Part shown: positions 1-10,603 of the stretch, piece after piece | Numbering within the stretch: position 1 is the first letter of the stretch | Layout of the letters: every line of letters begins with the position of its first letter | Notes under the pieces: model-generated | What the model was told of the DNA's origin: nothing | The model's input: only the letters and a program-made list of their open reading frames with translations | The model's database searches: none | Assembly (NCBI RefSeq): GCF_000699445.3 | Contig: NC_067198.1 | Span: forward strand, 31,437,536-31,501,535 | DNA from: Schistosoma haematobium | Taxonomy: Eukaryota > Platyhelminthes > Trematoda > Strigeidida > Schistosomatidae | DNA length: 64,000 nt | Direction of reading: 5' to 3' | Translations under genes and position numbers: made by a program

Positions 1-108
1 CTAGGATCTGGTTTTTCTCTCGCATAGTAGGTTGTTGCTGATAGTGTCTGGACATCGAATCCAAAGTATTTTGCGTAGACAGCTGTCAATAAACACTTGT
101 ATTTTCTG
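1..108 (-). mobile_element. RTE-clade 3' end fragment, cut by the window edge
   Basis: The reverse strand encodes the C-terminal tail of an RTE (SR2-like) reverse-transcriptase polyprotein. This is judged from the fuller copy at 30487-30880, which contains this stretch from 30773 onwards. Sequence similarity ends near the stretch coding for IQVFI. The upstream part lies outside the window. Confidence 0.75.
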
Positions 109-1740
109 TATTAGCAAACGTATAATGGAAGAGTCATAGTATTATTATTACCTTGATTTTCCCATTGTCATATAGAAGTTAATCAAGAATAAATACTTAA
201 TTTAATCGTCACGCGTACATTGATCCGAAAATTACCCTTGGATGTTCAGAATTTATATCGACATTATGACCATTTCTATGGCAATGATTTAAATTCAATA
301 TCCCGAATAAAACATACTGGCGTAGATATATTTGAAGATACTAATTTGAAGCTATATATTTCAAAGATTTCTTTATTGACTCATTACATTGTGATTGTGA
401 TAAATTCAAGCGATTAGTTCAGTTTCTCAAAGCACACATTTTTTCCTAATTTACGATCTATTATCAGTTGTTATGACCAGCCTTAAATTCAATGGAGCTC
501 AGGAGATTTCCTGATAAAAACCTCTGTAATAGAAGGAATCTATCATTGATTATTATTGTTATAACTTGCAGCCTGAGCGCCCTGTTAATGTATAACGTAA
601 TAATATCGCCAATTAGAGAGCAGGGACTGGTCGATCGGACCAATGATGCATAAAACACGTGTGAGCAGTCTAGAGTCCTGATTGATCCTACTCTCCGCCT
701 AGCCCAGCCAGTTAAGTTCAGAAAACTAATCTCAGCCTCTGCAATATGAATCAATTATTTCAAGCATACGTGCTTTGTATATCAACCAGACAGACCACAT
801 CGTACCAACAAAATAGGAAACAACATATGTACGAGATTTAGCCAAATGTGGATGTGAATGGGGAAGGTAGTAATTAATAGACAGGGCATAATTCAAGAAT
901 GGTGAATCGTATAATAATAGTTCATAGGTCAAAATAAGGCTCATAAATATAGCGACATGAATATGAATAGCTTAGTTATTCAACAATTATACGATAAATT
1001 ATACCATAAATGGATACCAAAAGTTACCATTCATTATGCTTATTGGAACATAACAATCATAAATGTATTGATCATTACAATGATATATATCATGACAATC
1101 TTTGTAAAATACTACTTCTTAGGGTACAACTACTTGATTACATCAATTGCATTCAAATTCTAAGGTTAATTATTATTCACATTTTAGCTGTGTAAAGTAT
1201 ACAATTTCACTCTTCTACTGTGATTTTAATTTTTCGCATTTTCAAAACTAATGACATGATTCTGCTATTGATCATTAAGAAATATCTTTAGTCATGCATA
1301 TTTATCACATTAGTCTTTCAGAATGCACGAAAACTAATTCTTATCTTACTTATTTTATTATATCTAAATGAATATTTATCTTATTTAGATCTGATGATAT
1401 TTTCTGTGACTTTTCCTGACTAATATGAAATACTTCAAAAAAATGCCATTTGTATAATGAGATTGAAATAATGATGTAATTTGTTTTGTCTGATTAGGGT
1501 CAATCTCATGATTGAAAATAAATTTATATTTTAATTAGACTAAATCATTTTGTTTCATATTATTCTAGGTTAAGAAATGAGCACTCATGAGAAAGCTGAA
1601 ATTTTCGGCGAAATAAAATAAGCTAACGTGAGAACTTTGAGAATAGTTTCATCAAGAACCTATTGTAATTCGTGAATATTTGTGGAGGTTGTCGAGGTTT
1701 TGATTGAGGTCATGAATCGATCAATGTTAGACCACCATTT
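109..1740. other. Non-coding part of the repeated unit, no gene seen
   Basis: AT-rich sequence repeated almost unchanged at about 30881-32520. The short open frames here (for example 220-417, 464-754 and 957-1163) have low-complexity composition and no recognisable domain. They are shared by both units only because the DNA is duplicated. I see no RNA gene or promoter I could defend. Confidence 0.6.
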
Positions 1741-1744
1741 GAAA

Positions 1745-1915
1745 CTTGAGAGTATTGGACGAATTGTTCTTCCTTATATAGGTCTCTTCAGCAGTGCACA
1801 TCCACGATCCCGGACGCGGGATTTGAACCTAGGACTCTGGGTCTCGCGCATGAACGCCTAATCACTAGACCACTTAGCCGGTATCCAACACTATTCATGT
1901 CTAACTCCAACCAAT
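1745..1915 (-). repeat. tRNA-derived SINE with decayed hammerhead-like core
   Basis: Read on the minus strand, the element starts near 1915 with a leader (TTGGTTGGAGTTAGACAT). A tRNA-like head follows from about 1886 (GGATACCGGCTAAGTGGTC, an A-box type sequence), then a B box GGTTCAAATCC at 1819-1829. After the head comes CTGCTGAAGAG at 1783-1793, a short imperfect stem, then GAAC and a GTC. This is the order of a type I hammerhead: CUGANGA core, stem II, GAA, stem III, cleavage triplet. The last core A is C and stems I and III pair poorly, so catalysis is doubtful. In unit 2 the tRNA head is missing. Schistosome SINEs with hammerhead domains (the Sm-alpha type) are established; assigning this copy to them is my inference. 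Confidence 0.65.
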
Positions 1916-2744
1916 TAGTGAACTTTTGAAAGTCAGGAAGCTACTGACACTGAATTCACCAAAGTCTAGACCACTTCAATAACTGCACAGATTTCCATGT
2001 TTTCATTGTGAGAGTGAAGGATAATGAGTTTAATCGCTCACTAGGTAGCTGGTGTTCATTTCTGAGGAATGCGAAGCTACGATAAAAATATGCTTAAAAT
2101 AAACATCGTTTCTTATCAAATAATTTTTAGAGCGTTTCTATTCAAGAAGCGATGAAATAGAATGAATATATATCACACCACCAATCTTCTCGATGCTTGA
2201 TTAATCGTAAAGACATATAGGAGCTGTGATCAGGTCTGACAACTATCTTATGTAAATGCATGCTAGACTACTTGAAAGTAGTGTAATTTTCGTGCGTGAT
2301 TTTAGAAGTGCACTTTCTAAAGATCAGTTAAATCAGTGTTCAACATCATCGTACGAAATTTCGGTGAACACGTTAATTCGAAAATGGTAAATTAGGTTGG
2401 AAATTATCAACTATTACTTGATTAGTGTGTGTATCACTGTGGCGACTGAATTATTGAGTCAATCACTCCATAGATAATCAGAATAGAACAGTTTCATGAA
2501 AATTTCACACAATATATACCCAGTATCTTGCTAAGTGATGAAAGTCAAGTGTTTTTAACCCAGTGGCTTGTGATAAGCTTTGTGTTGCTGATATACAATT
2601 GATAAACGGGTTTTTATTCTCTCAGTCACATAAAGAACTTATCGAAGGTTTTTGATAGTGTTCTATTTTATAGAGAATTCATGTTCACAGAGTTGTAGAA
2701 TAAGTGACCCTTTATGAATTTGTGAATAACTGGCCAATAATACA
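1916..2744. other. Non-coding spacer, no gene seen
   Basis: AT-rich, shared with unit 2 at about 32628-33434. No open frame with convincing composition and no repeat that I could name. Confidence 0.5.
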
Positions 2745-3368
2745 ATACCTGATTGAGAAACTATTGAAGAAGTGGAAAGTTTCACATATCTAGGTATCAT
2801 CATCGATGAATTTGAAGGATTTGGTGTAGACGTAAATACAAGCATTGGCGAAGTAAGGACAGCAATCCTACAGTTGGAGGACATATGGAACTGAATACAA
2901 CTGTCACTGAATATCAAAGTCACAATCTTCAATACGAACGTTAATACAGTCCTACTGTACGGAGCTGAAACGTGGACAACTACTACAATTACCATCTAAG
3001 TTGTACAGATATTTATAAACATTGTCTTTGCAAAATACTCTAGATCCGTTGATTGGATACCATCAGTAACGACTTACTATAGGAGAGAACAAACTGTCTT
3101 CAAACTGAAGAGGAAATTATGAAATGACAGTAGAGGTCCATGGACACACATTGAGGAAATCACCAAACTGCATCACGAGGCAGGCCCTAACTTGAAATCC
3201 TGAAGGGAAGCGGAAAAGAGGCAGACCAAATAACACATTGCTGCGTGAATAAAAGTTGGACATCAAAAGAATGAATAGCAGTTGAGAATGTTTGGGAAGG
3301 ACAGAGTTGAATGGAGAATGTTGGTGAGCAGCCTATCCTGCTCAATGAGCGCTAACTGGAGTAAGTAA
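2745..3368 (+). mobile_element. Decayed RTE 3' end (5'-truncated)
   Basis: The plus strand carries the last part of an RTE ORF with many stops and frame changes. Recognisable pieces are [37 protein letters not shown], and further on the HTLRK..NCITRQA tail. These match the C-terminal region of the better RTE copies at 40140-40420 and 55211-55672. The element ends in GTAAGTAA, the usual short tail of this family. It is older than the other RTE copies. The antisense frame at 2663-2995 is a shadow of it. It is duplicated at 33435-34058. Confidence 0.8.
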
Positions 3369-3660
3369 TACAATTATATTCAACAATATTTAATCAGTAT
3401 ACAGTTATTTATTCTTAATTTTGTTTTGTGAATTAATGCATGAACTTGTGGCTGAGATTTTTTAAAACGTAATTGATTAATTCAACTAATCAACTGATAA
3501 TAATCTGTAAAATAATTCCTCTGTGCACAATTCATATCCTGTACTTACTCATGTCTAATCGAATTTAATGACAACCTTTCTTTGAGACTGGACGAAAATG
3601 TTTTATGATTTGTCAGTTATGTTGAAGTCTTTTTTATCGACGATCTCAAACTGAATTTTT

Positions 3661-3735
3661 TGTCTTGTAAAACGTCCACTAAGTGACGGAAATTTGAAAG
3701 ATTCCATTTTACGTAAACGGATACTTGTTTTGTAA
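3661..3735 (+). pseudogene. Fossil 3' end of the secreted-peptide gene
   Basis: The frame from TGT at 3661 to TAA at 3733-3735 encodes CLVKRPLSDGNLKDSILRKR plus a short tail. It matches the last 25 codons of the ORF at 49289-49687 with a few substitutions (S to P, N to S, F to S). The next 200 bases also match the 3' flank of that ORF (49688-49880). Upstream of about 3645 the similarity stops and a TGA interrupts the frame, so only the tail of the gene is left here. In unit 2 it is cut further, at 34371. Confidence 0.6.
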
Positions 3736-3931
3736 CTCGTGATAAATGTTGGCTTTCATCTGTGATCAATATACTGTTTTCTTGAATTTACTCTTGATTT
3801 CATACAGATATGTAATGTGTTTATAGGTCTCGTTTCCTATCTGTTCAATCATAACTTCAGTATTAACTCATTAGTTTGTAGTATTATTACACATTTAATT
3901 AAGACAATTAACCTTGTAATATTGAAGTATG

Positions 3932-4338
3932 TGTAGCGTGGTGTCGAGTTGGGATTAACTATGAACACCGCTACCAAGAAACACGTGCCAAGTAAATCAG
4001 AAGGCGTAGGTTGAACGTAACCAAATAAATCCACAAAATCCCCGAGAAGCCAAATATCAGAAGGCAGTTAATGGACCAAATCGAGATATATTCACTGGCG
4101 ATCTCGTGGTATCGAAAGGATACCGAGATCGTGCGAGGATACAAGCTTGGTTACAGAACGTAACCGAATTCGCGCGAAGTCACAATCAAAGTGTAATAAT
4201 AAGAATGGAAGCACAATATAGCTGTCATTAGCACAGTCAAACAAAAGCACATTAAAACAAACACTGGTACAGTTGGTTATAATAATAATTGTTTTTATTA
4301 AACCAGTCGTGTTCTCGTGATAAATGTGATTCACTACA
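3932..4338. mobile_element. Solo LTR with 4-bp target duplication
   Basis: A 407-bp stretch starts TGTAGCG and ends CACTACA, so it has short inverted termini in TG...CA form. TATG stands directly before it (3928-3931) and directly after it (4339-4342). Unit 3 has the uninterrupted site at 49880-49883, where the same flanks meet over a single TATG. No coding sequence lies between the ends, so this is a lone LTR left by LTR-LTR recombination. A diverged relative, attached to some internal sequence, is at 11666-12020. The family is not certain; a 4-bp duplication fits BEL/Pao or Ty3 elements. Confidence 0.88.
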
Positions 4339-4860
4339 TATGTAACAGTAAACTACTATTTCTCACTAAGGTTGTGTATACTGTAGTGAACATGGTAGTA
4401 TCTAATTTGGTGAGTGCACATCTTAAAGCCTGAAGGGTTGTAAACCCTTTAGCTGCGACCTCCCTGCAATGGGCTGTGGTCTAAGGATCGTGTCCCACTA
4501 TCATCCCAAGAACATTGTGAGACCGGACCACGAGTACGGGTACTTCTCCTATGCTTTACCTAATTACCTTTGTATCCCTAAAGTGCATTCAGACACACTT
4601 TGCCACATTGAGTATCAACCACTCTTCAGACCGTCTGAAGTGCGCATGCATCTGCGTCCGCTGATATTTCTCGCCGTATTTTTACATCATCAGAGTATAG
4701 TAATATGAGGGAGTCGACTATACGTAGGAGATCATTTACGTACAGTACAAAAAATAAAGGACCTAGAACAGTACTTTGTGGTTATACACTAAGTACTGGT
4801 CTCCAGGTGGAGCACTTTGATTTTACACTTACTTTCTGTCTACGACCTACCAGGAAGTCC

Positions 4861-5589
4861 TTAGGCCACTTTAGGAGAGGCCCGGCAGAGCCTAGATTTT
4901 CCAGCTTCAATAATAGTCGTGGATTGGTTGGAGTTAGACATTAACACCGCTGGATGCCGGCTCAGTGGTCTCGTGGTTAAGTACTCGCGCACTTTATCAA
5001 ATGCTTTGCTGAAGTCTATGTAGACCACATCCACTGATTTCCCATTGTCTAGAACAATTATACATTTCTCCCTTGCTATGAGGAGGTTTGTTATGCAAGA
5101 TAAACCTGTTCTGAAATCATGTTGTTCGTTTTTTAACAAGTTGTTGGTTTCCACAAATGTCATAGTGACCTTTTTGAATATTCTTTCCAGTATTTTAACT
5201 ACGACACTGGTGAGGCTGACAGGTCTGTAGTTTGATGGAAGTTGTTTTGGTACTGTTTTATGTATTGGAGTGACGGCGGTATCCTTCCAGTCCGCAGGTA
5301 ACACACCTTGATCAAGTGACATATTGAGTACCACAGTCAGTGGGGCTGCAGTATATTGCACAATTTGTCTCAGGAATTTGGGGTGTAGTTCATCCGGTCC
5401 TGTTGATCTTTCCGTGTCTAAGGTGATAAAAGCCTTAATTTCATCGTCTTGATCGAAGTCCACGGTCAGCAGATGGTTTGATGACTTTGTATATAGGTCT
5501 AGTGCTTCTTCTAGAAGAGGTTCACGAGTGAAAACTGCCCCATGATAGTTTGTCGTAGCCTCTGCTTTTTCCTGATCATCCCCTATCAT
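4861..5589 (-). pseudogene. CR1 reverse-transcriptase domain, interrupted
   Basis: The frame encodes the N-terminal half of a CR1 reverse transcriptase: RSTGPDELHP, YRPVSLTSVVVKILERI, GLSCITNLL and VYIDFSKAFDKV, the last holding the first catalytic aspartate. Straight after DKV the sequence changes into unrelated SINE-derived residues, and the frame returns to RT only downstream. The motif equivalent to YADD is not in this frame. QHGFR has become QHDFR, as in copy 3. No function is expected. Confidence 0.85.
4922..4988 (+). repeat. SINE head fragment inside the CR1 RT region
   Basis: GGATTGGTTGGAGTTAGACA followed by ACACCGCTGGATGCCGGC and an A-box type TCAGTGGTCTCGTGG matches the leader and tRNA-like head of the SINE at 1745-1915, here on the plus strand. 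Only about 70 bases are present, without B box or hammerhead part. In copy 3 the same position (about 51196-51206) holds ordinary CR1 sequence, so this copy gained the fragment while losing about 10 bases. I see no target-site duplication, so a repair or template-switch event seems more likely than normal retroposition. Confidence 0.6.
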
Positions 5590-5973
5590 TTCAGGTCCAC
5601 TATCTTCATTAGTTAGGTTGGGAATCCAATACTACATCCTTGTTCTGTACGAGGATAATCTCTTAGGCTGCTTGATTACAGATTGTGCCAAGTGCATTTC
5701 ATATCTTCTCTGAGCTTCCCGGAGTTCAATTTTACACCTATTTCTTACTGACCTATAGCGCTTCATATTACTTGTTGTGCCAAGACTGATAGCAATGTCC
5801 CAATATTTCTTCTTTTGTCTTAGTGAACGTCGAATATCCTGGCCTATCCAGAGATGGCCATGCTTCTTCTTGCTCTTCGGGACTGTCGAGGGTATATATG
5901 ATTGAGTTACCCGATTGTATAACTGCCTGAAATGAGTCCATGCCTCTTCTACTGATGCGCCTGAGTCAAGTTT

Positions 5974-6760
5974 TCAGTCTTCATCCGATGCTGCAGAGTT
6001 TATCGCCCCCATGTTTGGCTTCCATATGTTATGACGGGCCAGTGCAACTATTTGACAGGCCATCCCAGTCATGAATTTGAACAAAATGACTGCATGATTG
6101 CTCCTCCCTAGAGGTGGTAGGAAGTTCATTCGACCAACGTCATCATCTTCGAAGACTAAGTCCAAGTGAGACGAGAAGCTTCGTAAATCATATCGGGTGG
6201 GATCCCTAATGTGCTGGAATAAATCTAGTGTAATTGAGGTTTCAAACAGTTCGCAACCAAATGACGATATCGATGACCCTACTTCTAAGTTTACCCAATT
6301 TATATACAGTGCAATAAAGTGGCCTACTATAAGGCTTTTACCTCCATTATACCAGGACTTAAGTTTGCTTAGGAGGAAGTCATCTACTCCACATTAGGGC
6401 CTGTGATATACTACAACTAATTCAATATATTTCTGTTTTCATTCCAGCTTGCAACGCACCGGTTCATATGTCCCCGAATCATGTGTATGTGTTTCAACAA
6501 GTCGTATGGTTAAGGTACTTTTCGTGTACAAGATAACCACGCCTCTACTACGGTTTGATCTGTCAATCCTACGGGATAAAAAACCAGTCAACTGACTCTC
6601 ATTATCAGACACTTCTGACGTTAACTATGTTTCTGAGACAGCAATGATATCCGGGTTTTCTATATGCACCACTTTCTTGAGTTCCGCCATTTTATTGGTA
6701 CGCTGCGAGCATTTGTTCAGCACACTTCTAATTCTGTGGAGAAATTTAGCTTACCACCCA
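5974..6760 (-). pseudogene. CR1 endonuclease domain, with stops
   Basis: On the minus strand, fragments of an apurinic-type endonuclease appear in order: a CSQRTNKMAELK region, DIIAVSET (metal-binding Glu), GVVILYTKS, then a longest open piece at 6165-5974 with FLPPLGRSNHAVILF. The SDH catalytic triad of the family reads SNH here, so the aspartate is lost. Several in-frame stops lie between the pieces. The linker beyond it (about 5950-5640) shows PSTVPKSKKKH and KKKYWDIAIS, like the basic linker of the intact CR1 at 59821-62238. Confidence 0.75.
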
Positions 6761-7309
6761 TAGTGGTTTGGAGATCGTTTTACTCCGAACTTTTGCGTTT
6801 TGAAAACCTTCAAGTATGAGGTTTCTTTCACCATTTCAGCTGCGCCCATTTATTTATACTTCTGTAGTTCGTCTCTTAATGCGGTCAACCAGTTTGAGAT
6901 CCTCACGGACATATATTAGGGATCATATCAGTTTGTGTGATTTTCCTAGTGAAGATGCCACAGGTATTTGGAAGTTGACAACGCTTTAACCAGTAACACC
7001 TTCTAATATGAATTGTACCCACAAAGTGAAATCAAAAGACAGAAGCGAGGAGGTTCAAAGATATATTTGATAGGTTATCAATATATCGAGTATCGACTGA
7101 TCTAGACTGGCTAGCGATTGCATGGGATGTTGAGCATGGTGTTCTCACTCGTGATCTGGTGCGGATGCATGACCGAGCGCCTTCAGCTAGGTGAGTCTAC
7201 TAAAACCAATGTGGTCAGCATCCAATGTCGACGACTTACAGAGCTATTTATTTTGGAGACTTGTTTACCTCTACACTAGTATCAGGTTTATTTCTCCGGC
7301 TGACGCAAA

Positions 7310-8190
7310 GCTAACCTTCAAGAGGTGGCTTTTCTGAGTACTTTTAGAATCCACCTTTGTCCTATTCTGTAAAGCTTACAGATGCTAACTCCTGAAACTG
7401 TTTCTGGAAGTAGCTTACCTATTAAGGACTTAATTTAACTGAGGTCGTGCCCAAATGTAACCTTTGGTTCCTTTTCGGAAGATTCTCTTAACTTATGAAA
7501 AATGACCGACCTATCTGCGAGGTCCGTCTTGACACGCTGTGGAATTTTAGTTCCTGAAATCGTCTCTTCCTTGCAATCTGATTTCAATTTGGCGTCTAAC
7601 GCAGAGGTCTCACTCTGTTTTCTTACTTTTCTTTTTCTGAGTGTGATTGTAAGTCAATCGTTTACCTTATGTTGTCTCTAGATCACATCCTCTACACCTC
7701 TCAGATCTTGTTCCCCCATAGTTTGTTTTGCGTTGATATGTGTATCCAGAAGTGAAACCGTAGATTCACATACCTTAGTACTGTCTATAATCAGTTTCTT
7801 CTCATCACACTTTATCTTTTTCCTTGTGACAATGCCAACATCGTTATGTTTGTTATCTGCTTCCCTGATGGGGTCCACCTTCATGGTCTCATTAAAATCC
7901 AGAGCTGGGCTCATGATAATGCTCTCCATTTCTTCGAAAGCGGAATTCTGCTCATCTACTGCTGCCTGTTTATCTGAGCGCGATTTTCTAGCTATGTTCA
8001 GCAGCTCAATCGCCTCAAGAATCAGCAGATTTTGTGGAACAACACGCTTTGCACAGCCAACATGATAATGGCTTGTAGCACCTTTTACATGCAGTCGGTG
8101 TGAGTCCAGTGCACACATTGTGATACCACTTATTGCAATCGTCACATTACATCCCATCATCGACAGGAGAATAAGATGCATGTCTGCCAC
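7310..8190 (-). pseudogene. Probable CR1 ORF1 remnant
   Basis: An open frame of 170 codons runs from 8190 to a TAG at 7678-7680. The same frame goes on past the TAG to about 7330 with only a few further stops, which suggests one longer decayed ORF. The N-terminal part has spaced Cys and His residues (GCN, MCALDSH, SHYHVGCAK) as in a zinc finger or PHD-like fold. It is followed by an acidic, helical stretch. The later part has DRSVIFHKLRES and KLYRIGQR, a style seen in CR1 ORF1 proteins. It lies directly upstream of the endonuclease on the same strand. The assignment as ORF1 comes from position and style; a host origin is less likely. Confidence 0.5.
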
Positions 8191-8395
8191 AACAATGTTT
8201 TACTTGCGCCAAAAATGTTTTTTGTGATCTCACAGCGAAAACTGATCTCTAGATAAGTGTCTTTTAAGGCTCGATAGGTGATAGAAAAGGAGCACAAACA
8301 AAAGTAGATGTTTGTATATATCTGAACCTAACAACAATAAAAATAAATTCGATGTCCGTAGTTACGAAAAGACCTTAACACCAATGGATACAAAC

Positions 8396-8653
8396 AATAC
8401 TAAAAGATAAACTCAACGAGGAAAATGAAATACCAGAGCCCTTAGTTTATTTGTATCTCTGTAGGAAAAGTACAGATGTGGAGCTTCTCTAGAAAAAAAG
8501 CGGTACTCTTGGGGATTACTCTAACTGAAATAAATTCAATTAAAGCATAATCAGTAGCCTTGGTGCGTAATATAACGATCACTACTATAAAATATACTCA
8601 GAGGATAAACACCACTATCCTCCACAAATAGCACGCGAAATTGTCTTAAATTA
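8396..8653. other. Non-coding spacer between CR1 and the direct repeat
   Basis: It is also found at about 37165-37421 and, next to the CR1 5' break, at 53606-53852. No gene is seen. Confidence 0.5.
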
Positions 8654-8856
8654 TTGATTTATATAAATTGACCGGACAATAAATGAATACGTAAATGAAT
8701 TATGTGATTACATATCTGTTATAAAGGTTTAAAATTGTCATCACAACATAACAAAAACAATAGTAAATATTACACTCCTTGTACTAACTGACAGTAGTGA
8801 GAATATCAGGTAATTATCAAAACTCAGTGGATTGATTGGGGGCTTTCTCTCAGTCG
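8654..8856 (+). repeat. 203-bp direct repeat, left copy
   Basis: It closely matches 14049-14250, with scattered differences such as CAAAAACAATAG against CACAAACAATAG and GACAGTAGTG against GACAGTAGCG. The pair brackets the RTE, the LTR fragment and the foldback. The RTE begins at the very end of this copy. Unit 3 has one such block only (53853-54056). Confidence 0.85.
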
Positions 8857-9041
8857 AACTCCGCCTGTAGCTCTTCTAGAGTTACAGCCGGTCGTAAGGA
8901 CGGGTAAAGGAGGAGGGTCGTGCATGGGGTTAGCTACCCCATCTCGTAGAAAACAAACTCGCTAAAAATGCTTACCAGAAAAAATTATTCAAACCATTTG
9001 ACTCTGCCCTGAGAGTTAGGAGGTCTTCATTTAGAAGAATT

Positions 9042-9785
9042 ATGACGCCTCACGGTGAAAGCCGAGTTCCTTCGGAAGCCACGAGGCCTATGCCCATTCT
9101 AACAACCAAAGCAACAACTTTCATAGGTACATGGAACGTCCGAACAATGTGGGAGACCGAGAAAATCAGTCAAATAGCAACGGAAATGAGGAGATACAAC
9201 TTGGCAGTACTGGGAATCAGCGAAACCCACTGGACCCAAGCTGGACAGAAAAGGCTTAATACGGGAGAGATGCTACTATACTCCAGTCACGAAGAGGACA
9301 ATGCTCCACACACTCAGGGAGTTGCTCTAATGCTGTCCAAAGTAGCACGAAATGCACTTGTAGGATGGGAATCTCACGGATCCAGAATCATCAAAGCATC
9401 ATTCAAAACAAAGAAGGAGGGGATCACAATGAATATTATCCAATGTTATGCACCCACCAATGATAGCAACGACGACATTAAAGATCAATTCTACGAGCGG
9501 CTGCAGTCAATCATAGAGAAATGCCCAAGAAAGGACCTCACCATTCTAATGGGAGATCTAAACGCCAAAGTCGGAATAGACAACACCGGATATGAAGATA
9601 TCGTGGGACGACATGGATTGACTGGGAGAGGAAAACGAAAATGGAGAAAGATTTGCAAATCTGTGTGCATTCAACAAATTGGTCATAGGAGGCACAATAT
9701 TTCCACACAAACGTATACACAAGGCTACATGGATCTCACCGGACCACACTACAGAGAACCAGATAGATCATATTTGCATCAATAA
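9042..9785 (+). pseudogene. RTE endonuclease domain, frameshifted
   Basis: The 247-codon frame contains the AP-endonuclease signature: WNVRTM (Asn32), LGISETHW (Glu61), GVALMLS, CYAPTN and LMGDLNAKVG (Asp172, Asn174). At about residue 195, in a purine run near 9626-9640, the frame slips. The true continuation is in the overlapping frame 9679-10089, which carries TENQIDHICI and the catalytic SDHH. The first ATG at 9042 follows the leader and is the likely family start. The same slip is present in copies 2 and 3. The antisense frames at 9538-9749 are shadows. Confidence 0.9.
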
Positions 9786-10089
9786 GAAATTCCGAAGGAC
9801 AATGGAAGATGTGAGAACCAGGAGAGGAGCTGACACAGCTTCAGATCACCACCTAGTTGTGGCTAATTTAAAACTGAAGCTAAAGAAAAACTGGACAAGT
9901 GGACAAACAGCATTACAAAGGTTTAATACTGCCTTCAAGATAGCTCTCAACAACAGGTTCCAAGCCTTACAGGATCTACTGAAGGAAGAAGAAACTGCTA
10001 TGGAGGACAAGTGGAAAGATATCAAAGAAGCACTAACTTCAACTTGTCGAGAGGTTTTGGGCCTTAAGAAGCATCATCATAAGGAATGA
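9679..10089 (+). pseudogene. RTE endonuclease C-terminus and linker
   Basis: This frame completes the endonuclease: FPHKRIHKATWISPDH, TENQIDHICINKKFRR, then DTASDHHLVVA (catalytic SDH at residues 55-57) and a charged linker up to a stop at 10087-10089. The linker goes on in broken frames (about 10090-10400) towards the RT, with a further TGA in the GKSA.PDNIPAE motif near 10572. Confidence 0.85.
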
Positions 10090-10603
10090 ATTTCTATAGA
10101 AACACTGGACAAGATCACAGAAAGGAAGAACAAGAAGACAGCAATTAACAACAGCCAAACACGAGCAGAGAAAGTCCAAGCATGAGCTGAATACATAGAA
10201 GCATACAAGCAAGTGAAGATGAGCATTCGAGTCGACAGGAAAAAATACGTGGAAGAATTAGCAACAACGGCAGAAAAAGCTGCTAGAGAAAGAAATATGA
10301 AACAGCTTTACGATACAACGAAGTAACTAGCAGGGAAATACAGTAAAGCAGAGAGACCGGTCAAAGACCAAGAAGACAGACTAATCACTGAAGTTCAACA
10401 ACAGTGGAACAGATGAGTAGAATACTTCGAGGAACTCCTGAATAGGCCGGCCCCAATGAATCCACCGGACATCGAAGCAGCACACACAGATCTTCCTATA
10501 GATGTCAATCCACCAACGACGGAAGAAATCAGAAAGGCCATCAGACAAATCAAGAACGGGAAATCAGCATGACCCGACAACATACCAGCTGAAGTACTGA
10601 AGT

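Larger units (their letters stand above)
4355..8395 (-). mobile_element. CR1-clade retrotransposon, copy 1 (decayed, 3'-truncated)
   Basis: Reading down the minus strand the order is a probable 5' leader (8395-8191), ORF1 (8190 to about 7310), endonuclease (about 6760-5990), a basic linker (about 5950-5640) and reverse transcriptase (5589 to about 4860). A decayed C-terminal region runs on to 4355. This is the standard CR1 plan. The last roughly 200 bases present in copy 3 (50150-50600) are missing. Stops interrupt every domain. Compared with copy 3, about 10 bases of the RT region are replaced by a SINE head at 4922-4988. Copies 1, 2 and 3 share most lesions, so they descend from one insertion that was duplicated. 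Confidence 0.85.

Noticed and set aside
220..1195. Several short open frames (220-417, 464-754, 732-944, 957-1163, 1010-1195), some rich in Ile/Tyr
   Set aside because: The composition follows the AT-rich DNA, there are no domains and no splice context. They recur in unit 2 only as part of the duplication.
2663..2995. 110-codon minus-strand frame
   Set aside because: Antisense shadow of the decayed RTE 3' end on the plus strand.
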